20,672 nucleotides of DNA from Methanocalculus sp. (GTDB lineage Archaea; Halobacteriota; Methanomicrobia; Methanomicrobiales; Methanocorpusculaceae): NCBI RefSeq assembly GCF_030651615.1, contig NZ_JAUSCG010000053.1, positions 1 to 20,672 of the forward strand, read 5' to 3'. Of this stretch, positions 15,969-20,672 are shown piece after piece; positions within the stretch are counted from its first letter, which is position 1, and each line of letters begins with the position of its first letter. Under the pieces are notes generated by a model that saw nothing but the letters and a program-made list of their open reading frames with translations, made no database searches and was not told where the DNA came from. A program made the position numbers and the translations under genes.

Positions 15969-16005
15969 TATCTTAAGATATTTGACACTCTCCACATAAA
16001 TTATG
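15969..16005 (-). promoter_or_regulatory. Promoter and palindromic operator candidate for the TPR/binding-protein pair
   Basis: On the minus strand a TATA-like CATAATTTATG (16005-15995) lies about 45 bases before ATG 15955, predicting a transcript start near 15975. A perfect 12-base palindrome, TATCTTAAGATA, covers 15969-15980, exactly at that site. A regulator bound there would block initiation. GGTAATTC just before the ATG is a weak ribosome-binding site. Confidence 0.4.
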
Positions 16006-16028
16006 CAGGAATTGCTGATAGTACGATG

Positions 16029-16035
16029 AAAAAAA
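16029..16035 (-). terminator. T-run terminator after the DUF134 gene
   Basis: Seven consecutive Ts on the minus strand (As on the given strand) lie 25 bases past the DUF134 stop. Archaeal termination commonly relies on such U-runs without a stable hairpin, and none is evident here. It would separate the Orp-like operon from the TPR gene downstream on the same strand. Confidence 0.45.
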
Positions 16036-16059
16036 GTTGAATATGAGGTATTGACCCAA

Positions 16060-16425
16060 TTATACCGGTTGTCTGTCAGGAGGGCATTCTTCCGCACCCT
16101 GCCGCAAACAACCGAGGATTCGAATGGTCTTTCCATGTACAAGTGCATCGGCAACTTTTCTTCTGGCTTCATGCAGGTCACGCCAGAGTGTTTTTCTTGA
16201 GATTCCAAGGGTGTTTGCAGCCTCTTCCTGTTCAAGTCCGAGGAGATCAACAAGCCTCAGGACTTCCAGTTCTTCAGGAAGGAGGAGAATCTGCTGGTCA
16301 CTTATCGTTCTGGTTCCGCAGAGAGGTGCAAAGCACCGAAATCTTCCTTCATTATCGATTGTGCGGGCAACACGTGGCCGACCGCGTCGCTTCCCGCAAC
16401 ACCCTCTCTCGTCCTGTAGTGTCAT
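16060..16425 (-). CDS. DUF134 (UPF0251) helix-turn-helix DNA-binding protein
   Basis: A 121-aa protein with the family layout. The basic N-terminus GKRRGRPRV (11-19) and a cysteine pair around CFAPLC (31-36) come first. A sigma-70 region-4-like helix-turn-helix at about 51-92 follows (EELEVLRLVDLLGLEQEEA, then GISRKTLWRDLHEARRKVADAL). The HGKTIRI closing strand comes after it. DUF134 genes are often found with NifX-like and MinD-ferredoxin genes, as here, so it is the obvious candidate regulator of this operon; that is inference. It starts 14 bases after the second ATPase. Confidence 0.9.
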   Translation of the reverse strand: MTLQDERGCCGKRRGRPRVARTIDNEGRFRCFAPLCGTRTISDQQILLLPEELEVLRLVDLLGLEQEEAANTLGISRKTLWRDLHEARRKVADALVHGKTIRILGCLRQGAEECPPDRQPV

Positions 16426-16439
16426 GAGATCTCAAGTTC

Positions 16440-17291
16440 CTATCTGATCTGATCCCAGATCGTTAAGAATGCTTTTGATGCCGGACTATCGGTTCTTGTG
16501 ATCGGGATACCCTGCCTGACCGCTGTCACAACTGCTGGATCAAAGGGGATCTTCCCGATGATTGGGATCTTCTCTTCTCGAGCATATGATTCAATTTCCC
16601 GGGTGATCTGGTCAAGCAGGTCAAACCGGTTGATCAGCATAAGGATACGGAGATCAAATCTTCGGCAGACTGTTACCAGGCGTTTTGCGTCATGAAGGGC
16701 AGAGACGCTCGGTTCTGTTACGATCAGTACCGCATTCATCCCGCTGACTGTTGAGATGAGTGGGCAGCCGATACCGGGTGGTCCGTCAACGAGGAGTACC
16801 TCGGCTGAAGGATCTATGGTCAGTGCCCTCTTCTTAACTTCATGGACGAGAAGACCTGAAGTGCCCGAACCCGGAAAGAGACGGGCATGAACAAGAAGAC
16901 CACAGTCTGTTGTAGAAGTATAGATCTCTCCGGAGACTCTCCGTTCCATCAGAGCAGCACCTTCTGGACAGACATAACAACAGAGGCCGCATCCCTCACA
17001 ATGAATAGGATGTACAATTGCATAGTCATCCTTCATACTGATTGCACCAAAGGCGCAGGAATTGGCGCAGATGCCACAACCGATACAGAGGGTGGGATCA
17101 ATTCGTGCTACATCAAGACCATTGAACGGTTCTGTAGTGAGCCGCGTAGGTGAAAGCAGGAGCTCAAGGTTTGCAGCATCAACATCACAGTCTGCGAGTA
17201 CCTGTTTTTTTGTATTGATATCTGCGAGTGCAGAGGTGACCATCGTCTTGCCGGTACCTCCTTTTCCGCTGATGACAGCAATCCGGATCAC
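16440..17291 (-). CDS. MinD-type P-loop ATPase with inserted 2x[4Fe-4S] ferredoxin motif (second of pair)
   Basis: A 283-aa ATPase. The deviant Walker A SGKGGTGKT is at 8-16, with the MinD-type signature lysine K10, followed by DCDVDAANL at 34-42. A bacterial-type ferredoxin insert carries cysteines 69, 72, 75, 79 and 98, 101, 104, 108 (two CxxCxxCxxxC motifs; C105 is extra). The later motif VDGPPGIGCP marks Walker B. The frame extends to ATG 17351, but GTG 17291 is the better start: it overlaps the first ATPase stop (GTGA), GGAGGTG lies four bases upstream, and it gives the same length as its partner. It probably moves or loads a metal cluster together with that partner. Confidence 0.9.
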   Translation of the reverse strand: MIRIAVISGKGGTGKTMVTSALADINTKKQVLADCDVDAANLELLLSPTRLTTEPFNGLDVARIDPTLCIGCGICANSCAFGAISMKDDYAIVHPIHCEGCGLCCYVCPEGAALMERRVSGEIYTSTTDCGLLVHARLFPGSGTSGLLVHEVKKRALTIDPSAEVLLVDGPPGIGCPLISTVSGMNAVLIVTEPSVSALHDAKRLVTVCRRFDLRILMLINRFDLLDQITREIESYAREEKIPIIGKIPFDPAVVTAVRQGIPITRTDSPASKAFLTIWDQIR

Positions 17292-18139
17292 GTAACCACC
17301 TCCATGTGTGCGACAGTCTTCCGGAAGAGTTCGGTGAACCGTTGCTTCCATTCAGGAAGCTCATGGGTGATAAGCCCTCCGGCATTCTGTATGGCTGCAA
17401 TCTTGCGATCAAATGGGATCGTCATTAGCACTGGTATCAAATGAGCTGCGCAGAAGTTCTGGATTGCTTCATCCTCTCCATCACTTCTGTTAATCACAAC
17501 CCCCGCCGGAATTCCGAGTTCTTTTGCAGCACGATATGCAAGTTCCATATCATGAAGGCCAAATGGTGTTGATTCGGTCACCAGAATACAAAAATCTGCT
17601 CCTTCCAGCGTCTCAATGACCGGGCAGGCGATCCCTGGTGATGCATCATAGAGAATGAGCGGGCAACCTTCTGCGAGACTCTTTGCCTTTTTAATAACAG
17701 AAGGTGCCTGAACTTCCCCTTCATTCAGCACTCCGCTGATCAGGGTCAGTGAGGGTGATGGCGTTCTGCATTGCACCACTCCGATCTCTCTGTCAATTTC
17801 ATGAATGGCACCTATGGGGCAGACTAACTGGCATCCGCCGCATGAATGGCAGAGTTCCGGGAGGAAGAGATGGCGGTCCTTAAAGATGGTCAATGCACCA
17901 TACCGGCAGAAATCTCCGCATGCTCCGCAGAAATTGCATCTTTTTATGTCGATCTCCGGGATGCGGACGGTTACCGGGAGGTCCTCTGAAGGACCGGGGA
18001 AGAAGAGGTGGAGGTTTGGCTCCTCCACATCACAATCAACAACGGTGACCGGCTGTCTTTCTGCGAGTGAATATGCAAGATTTGCTACCACTGTGCTCTT
18101 GCCAGTCCCTCCTTTTCCGCTTGCGATCACGATCTTCAT
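17288..18139 (-). CDS. MinD-type P-loop ATPase with inserted 2x[4Fe-4S] ferredoxin motif (first of pair)
   Basis: A 283-aa paralogue of the following gene. The deviant Walker A SGKGGTGKS is at 7-15 with signature lysine K9, then DCDVEEPNL at 35-43. The ferredoxin insert has cysteines 68, 71, 74, 78 and 97, 100, 103, 107; the second motif is followed by proline as usual, the first is not. YDASPGIACP is the Walker B region. ATG 18139 is chosen over a TTG three codons upstream. It lies 12 bases after the NifX-like gene. Such tandem pairs occur in the Orp clusters of Desulfovibrio and in many methanogens. Confidence 0.92.
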   Translation of the reverse strand: MKIVIASGKGGTGKSTVVANLAYSLAERQPVTVVDCDVEEPNLHLFFPGPSEDLPVTVRIPEIDIKRCNFCGACGDFCRYGALTIFKDRHLFLPELCHSCGGCQLVCPIGAIHEIDREIGVVQCRTPSPSLTLISGVLNEGEVQAPSVIKKAKSLAEGCPLILYDASPGIACPVIETLEGADFCILVTESTPFGLHDMELAYRAAKELGIPAGVVINRSDGEDEAIQNFCAAHLIPVLMTIPFDRKIAAIQNAGGLITHELPEWKQRFTELFRKTVAHMEVVT

Positions 18140-18151
18140 AAGACACAAAGA

Positions 18152-18850
18152 TCAGGCTAATTTCGTCAGGTTTCCGGCAAGGTACGCTTTCACTGCATCA
18201 GCGACAGTACCGTCGCCCCGATAGGAGTACGCCTTGATTCCGCTTGCAGTAAGTGCTTCAGCGGCATTTCCTCCCATCTGTCCGGTGATAAGGAATTGTG
18301 CGCCATGCTCCATGACAACAGAAACTGCCCGGGGGCCTACCCCGCCTGATGCATCAGCAAAGGCATTTGGAATAGAATCAACTGTCGCTGTCTTCAGATC
18401 GATGAAGGTGAAGAAGGGAGCGCGACCAAATCGTTCTTCAACAGCAGCATCCATGCCTGGAGCTTTTGCTGTTACGCAGATGACCGATCCCTTCTCTTCG
18501 GATCCACATTCTTCTTCAGAGCCGTGATGGCATGTGCTCTCTCCGGGTGTGAGATTTCCGCGTATATACTCCTGTGCGACGAAATCAACATCTCCGGCGA
18601 CTCCAAGGATGACATCAATTCCGTTCTCGTGGAAGAGGTCAATGGCACGGGGACCCATACCACCTGCAATGACAAGGTTTACACCATGTTCTGCAAGGAA
18701 TCTTGGAAGTTTTCCCGGTTCATGACCTGGGCTGTCAAGGTCTTCAGCCCGTATGATCATACTGTTTTCAGCATTGAATATTGCATACTTCTGACAGTGT
18801 CCGAAATGTTCTGACACTCTTGTCCCGTCCATTGCGATTCCGATCTTCAC
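18152..18850 (-). CDS. Tandem double-domain NifX/orange-protein-like Mo/Fe-S cofactor-binding protein
   Basis: A 232-aa protein made of two copies of the dinitrogenase iron-molybdenum cofactor (NifX/NifB C-terminal/orange protein) domain. Domain 1 (1-105) has KIGIAMDGTRVSEHFGHC, with H15, H18 and C19 as possible ligands, and AGGMGPRA at 62-69. A linker (106-122) carries C107-H-H and C115. Domain 2 (123-232) has EERFGRAPFF at 138-147 and SGGVGPRA at 168-175, and lacks the His/Cys ligands of domain 1. Start is GTG with AGAGGTG five bases upstream, overlapping the DUF5320 stop by four bases (GTGA). No nifHDK genes are present, so nitrogen fixation is not implied. Most relatives have one domain. 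Confidence 0.88.
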   Translation of the reverse strand: MKIGIAMDGTRVSEHFGHCQKYAIFNAENSMIIRAEDLDSPGHEPGKLPRFLAEHGVNLVIAGGMGPRAIDLFHENGIDVILGVAGDVDFVAQEYIRGNLTPGESTCHHGSEEECGSEEKGSVICVTAKAPGMDAAVEERFGRAPFFTFIDLKTATVDSIPNAFADASGGVGPRAVSVVMEHGAQFLITGQMGGNAAEALTASGIKAYSYRGDGTVADAVKAYLAGNLTKLA

Positions 18851-19080
18851 TCTTGCACCTCTGTCTGGTTACCGGGTTGGGTGAATCTTCCTCCCCGCAT
18901 TCTTCCTCCACCAAATCCTCTGCCGCATCCACACGGGATCCCGCCTCTGCCGAGGCCGAAGATTGGCTTTTCATTTTGTACTGCACCCTGTGCATCGGCT
19001 GCCGGGGTAACGCATCGCCCCATTCGCCGTCCTGTCATCGGTCCCATTCCGTTGGGTCCCATTCCATTTAATCCTGGCAT
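18847..19080 (-). CDS. DUF5320 glycine/arginine-rich small protein, copy A
   Basis: A 77-aa protein with the DUF5320 signature MPGLNGMGPNGMGPMTGRR near the N-terminus, then GRCVTPAADAQGAVQNE. A glycine-rich tail follows with cysteines in PCGCGRG. Function unknown; the family repeatedly occurs beside NifX-like and MinD-ferredoxin genes. GGTGATA lies six bases before the ATG. Its stop overlaps the NifX-like GTG start, so it is translated with it. A diverged second copy lies 236 bases upstream. Confidence 0.85.
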   Translation of the reverse strand: MPGLNGMGPNGMGPMTGRRMGRCVTPAADAQGAVQNEKPIFGLGRGGIPCGCGRGFGGGRMRGGRFTQPGNQTEVQE

Positions 19081-19122
19081 TATCTATCACCTGTTCTTTT
19101 GGTAATATATACTCATATGCGC
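19076..19122 (-). repeat. Leader repeat, copy A (pairs with 19512-19557)
   Basis: About 46 bases upstream of and into DUF5320-A match those of DUF5320-B, apart from one substitution and a 2-base indel. The shared block holds the ribosome-binding site and TGCGCATATGAGTA. The similarity continues into the first 45 codons of both genes and stops on the outer side at the putative TATA boxes. Confidence 0.85.
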
Positions 19123-19136
19123 ACAAATACTTAAAA
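19101..19136 (-). promoter_or_regulatory. Promoter region of the Orp-like operon
   Basis: On the minus strand, TTTTAAGTATTT (19136-19125) is a TATA-like box about 50 bases before the DUF5320-A start, giving a leader that keeps the GGTGATA ribosome-binding site. A second AT-rich box, GTATATATTAC (19112-19102), would give a leaderless message and is less likely. The block between them is shared with copy B. Confidence 0.4.
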
Positions 19137-19315
19137 CTTTCTATGGATCTATGATGATATCAGATCTCATATTTAATAATCAATTTAGAAAATTGATTTT
19201 TTTATCTGAAGAGGGGAGGGGGAAAAGTATGGCAATGAGCAGGGAGTTGAACATATTACACTGGGAGTATGTGAATAACTCTTCTGTCTTTCCATTGCCA
19301 TTGTGTTTTATCGGT
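19136..19315. other. Intergenic spacer between the two DUF5320 copies
   Basis: No gene is supported here. It is more AT-rich than its surroundings. It holds an AT-rich perfect 9-bp hairpin at 19178-19198 with a T-run on the + strand, and a G-rich patch (GAGGGGAGGGGG) near 19209-19220. A 66-codon + frame across it reads into the antisense of DUF5320-B and looks random. Confidence 0.5.
19178..19203 (+). terminator. Hairpin plus T-run, terminator-like on the + strand
   Basis: AATCAATTT (19178-19186) and AAATTGATT (19190-19198) pair perfectly around an AGA loop, and seven Ts run to 19203. It has the shape of an intrinsic terminator for + strand transcription, yet no + gene ends here. It may stop antisense transcripts or be the end of an unseen short RNA. 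Confidence 0.35.
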
Positions 19316-19516
19316 TTACACAAATCGCCGTTGTACCCACGCTCTGCCTAATCCTCTTCCACCTCCACGAGGTAGACCGCCTCTGCCGAGGCCGAGGTTT
19401 GGCAATTCATTCTGTACTGCACCCTGTGCATCGGCTGCCGGGGTAACGCATCGTCCCGTCCGCCGTCCTGTCATCGGTCCCTTTCCACGGGGGCCTGTTC
19501 TGTCAAATCCTGGCAT
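19316..19516 (-). CDS. DUF5320 small protein, copy B
   Basis: A 66-aa paralogue of copy A, sharing GPMTGRR and the 16 residues from RCVTP to QNE exactly. Its N-terminus, MPGFDRTGPRGKGPMTGRR, is closer to the usual family form. The tail has lost both cysteines (PRGGGRG in place of PCGCGRG) and ends differently (GRAWVQRRFV). GGTGATA precedes the ATG, in a leader nearly identical to that of copy A. It could lead the downstream operon by readthrough or act alone. Function unknown. Confidence 0.8.
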   Translation of the reverse strand: MPGFDRTGPRGKGPMTGRRTGRCVTPAADAQGAVQNELPNLGLGRGGLPRGGGRGLGRAWVQRRFV

Positions 19517-19557
19517 TATCTATCACCTGTTTTTGGTAATATTTACTCATATGCGCA
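19512..19557 (-). repeat. Leader repeat, copy B (pairs with 19076-19122)
   Basis: Second member of the duplicated leader, offset 436 bases from copy A. It contains the same ATTACC, GGTGATAGATA and TGCGCATATGAGTA elements. The upstream TATA-like box differs (GACTTTATG at 19564-19556). Confidence 0.85.
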
Positions 19558-19564
19558 TAAAGTC
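19556..19564 (-). promoter_or_regulatory. TATA-like element of DUF5320-B
   Basis: On the minus strand, GACTTTATG after an A/T-rich stretch lies about 43 bases before the copy B start. This predicts a transcript start near 19534 and a leader of about 18 bases carrying GGTGATA. The divergent radical SAM gene shares this intergenic region. Confidence 0.4.
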
Positions 19565-19598
19565 AAAAAGGTATCGATCGTACTAACAAGGCAGTGTG

Positions 19599-19604
19599 TT
19601 TATG
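19599..19604 (+). promoter_or_regulatory. TATA-like element of the radical SAM gene
   Basis: TTTATG at 19599-19604 lies about 30 bases before ATG 19632, the distance expected for a leaderless archaeal message starting at that ATG. No ribosome-binding site precedes 19632. If instead the ATG inside this box (19602, in frame) were used, the protein would gain ten residues not typical of the family. Confidence 0.4.
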
Positions 19605-19631
19605 CCTTTGTCCTTTCATAAATCTCTAAAC

Positions 19632-20672
19632 ATGCAGGTCAAGGTTATCTCTCCGGATATTGTCACCTATGGTGCCATGGTGATCGGTGGAGTACTCAGG
19701 GAACATGGTCATGAGGTATCCATATCACGTTCAATCGAAGAAACAGAGGCAGATGTTATACTTGTCATTTCGCTCTATTCCACTCAGCATCTCATGGATG
19801 AACGCATCAAAAATCTCATCGCATCTCATCGGAAGAGAGGTGGCAGGTGTTATGTGGGGGGCCCTGTCTCTGCACACCCGGCAATGGTACTTGGGGAATT
19901 AGCTCCTGATGCTGTTGTTGTTGGCGAGGGGGAGGTGACCACACCCCTTCTGGTAAGAAATGGTCCATCTCCCGATATTCCGGGAATTGGATATATGGGT
20001 GAAGAAGGAATGCTCTATACCGGCCCTTCATCCCCGTCTTCAATGAAACGCCCTTTACCTCTCATCCCATCTGATATTAAAGATCAAAAAGTCAGGGGTG
20101 CAAATGTCTATATCGAGACGCATCGCGGTTGTATTGGAGGATGCGGGTTCTGCCAGGTGCCCAGATACTTTGGTCAGGATATCCGAAGCAGAAGTATTGA
20201 AGATATCCTCACCGAGGTGCAGGCATTCAAGGATGCCGGTGCGAATCGTATCTCAATATCAGGAGGAACCGGCTCACTCTATGCATCTGAGCATGGCAGG
20301 ATGAATGTTCCTGCCTTTGTCGATCTGTTGAAGGGTATTGCAGGGATAATGGGGCCAAAGAATCTTTCATCCCCGGATATACGGGTTGATTGCATCACCG
20401 ATGAAGTACTGGATGCGATCCGTGATTCTACGATCGGCTGGGTCTTCTTTGGTATTGAGTCGGGGAGCGAGGATATCCTGAAGAAGATGCGGAAAGGGGC
20501 TACTGTCGGACAGGTGAGAGAAGCTGTGAAGCGCTGCCGGAAGCATGGATTGAAGGTTGCCGGAAGTTTTATTGTTGGATATCCGGGTGAGTCAGCTGAT
20601 GATTACCAGAAGACAAAGGATCTGATCGAAGAGCTCTCGCTTGATGATGTCTTTGTGAGTGCAGCAGAGCCG
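19632..20672 (+). CDS. Cobalamin-binding-domain radical SAM protein (5' part, runs off window)
   Basis: 347 codons are open to the window edge. Residues 1-130 look like a B12-binding Rossmann domain (KVISPDIVTYGAMVIGGVL, then CYVGGPVSAHPAM and VVVGEGEVTTPLL) but lack the DxHxxG motif, so cobalamin would not be bound through that histidine. The radical SAM motif is HRGCIGGCGFC, with cysteines 167, 171 and 174 as [4Fe-4S] ligands. ISISGGTGSLY and FFGIESGSEDILKKM are further SAM-domain strands. It resembles the methanogen B12-binding/radical SAM proteins of the MJ_0865 type. Substrate unknown; methyl transfer is one possibility. It is divergent from DUF5320-B. Confidence 0.88.
   Translation, partial: MQVKVISPDIVTYGAMVIGGVLREHGHEVSISRSIEETEADVILVISLYSTQHLMDERIKNLIASHRKRGGRCYVGGPVSAHPAMVLGELAPDAVVVGEGEVTTPLLVRNGPSPDIPGIGYMGEEGMLYTGPSSPSSMKRPLPLIPSDIKDQKVRGANVYIETHRGCIGGCGFCQVPRYFGQDIRSRSIEDILTEVQAFKDAGANRISISGGTGSLYASEHGRMNVPAFVDLLKGIAGIMGPKNLSSPDIRVDCITDEVLDAIRDSTIGWVFFGIESGSEDILKKMRKGATVGQVREAVKRCRKHGLKVAGSFIVGYPGESADDYQKTKDLIEELSLDDVFVSAAEP

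Noticed and set aside
16440..18139. Cell-division MinD proteins
   Set aside because: The ferredoxin inserts after the first strands and the lack of a C-terminal amphipathic membrane helix argue for the Fe-S/cofactor branch, not the septum-placing MinD.
18152..18850. Nitrogen-fixation locus
   Set aside because: The NifX-like domain alone does not imply nitrogenase. No nifH, nifD, nifK, nifE or nifN is present, and the neighbours fit Orp-type clusters better.
19151..19351. 66-codon + frame between the DUF5320 copies
   Set aside because: It has no recognisable domain, and its end runs antisense into DUF5320-B. The G-rich patch upstream of an internal ATG is not a proper ribosome-binding site.
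1..20672. CRISPR arrays, tRNA or rRNA genes, insertion sequences
   Set aside because: No regular short repeats with spacers, no cloverleaf or rRNA-like sequence, and no transposase frame or terminal inverted repeats were seen on reading both strands.

Overview
The window comes from a methanogenic archaeon, most likely of the order Methanomicrobiales. The evidence is an archaeal-type ribosomal protein order that includes eS4, eL32, eL19 and the RNase P subunit Rnp1, an archaeal adkA - EMC3/DUF106 - cmk tail, Shine-Dalgarno sequences of the GGAGGTGATCC type, and accessory families common in methanogens (DUF2769, DUF5320, ferredoxin-containing MinD ATPases). The genus cannot be fixed by eye.

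Region 1 (1-10826, + strand) is the distal part of the S10/spc/alpha super-operon: uL22 (3' end), uS3, uL29, Rnp1, uS17, uL14, uL24, eS4, uL5, uS14, uS8, uL6, eL32, eL19, uL18, uS5, uL30, uL15, SecY, adenylate kinase, an EMC3/YidC-like protein and cytidylate kinase. Genes overlap by 1-8 bases or lie within 17 bases of each other, so this is one translationally coupled unit joining ribosome assembly, RNase P, protein export and nucleotide kinases. A perfect 8-bp inverted repeat spans the cmk stop codon and is followed by a T-run; it probably ends the unit.

Region 2 (10827-15955) is accessory. A small ten-cysteine DUF2769-type protein (+) converges on an unrecognised 114-aa gene (-). Upstream of that on the - strand lies a two-gene unit: a 735-aa TPR protein, followed by a 691-aa membrane-anchored protein with two tandem type-1 periplasmic-binding (Leu/Ile/Val-type) units. 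No permease or ATPase is present, so this looks like a sensing or scaffold pair rather than a transporter. A 12-bp palindrome lies where the pair's transcript should start.

Region 3 (16027-19565, - strand) is a compact operon: DUF5320 protein, a double-domain NifX/orange-protein-like Mo/Fe-S cofactor binder, two tandem MinD-type ATPases each carrying two [4Fe-4S] ferredoxin motifs, and a DUF134 helix-turn-helix regulator. Its composition resembles the orange-protein (Orp) clusters of Desulfovibrio, and I regard it as the most interesting system in the window. A second DUF5320 copy lies upstream with a nearly identical leader.

Region 4 (19632-20672, +) is the start of a cobalamin-binding radical SAM protein that runs off the window edge.
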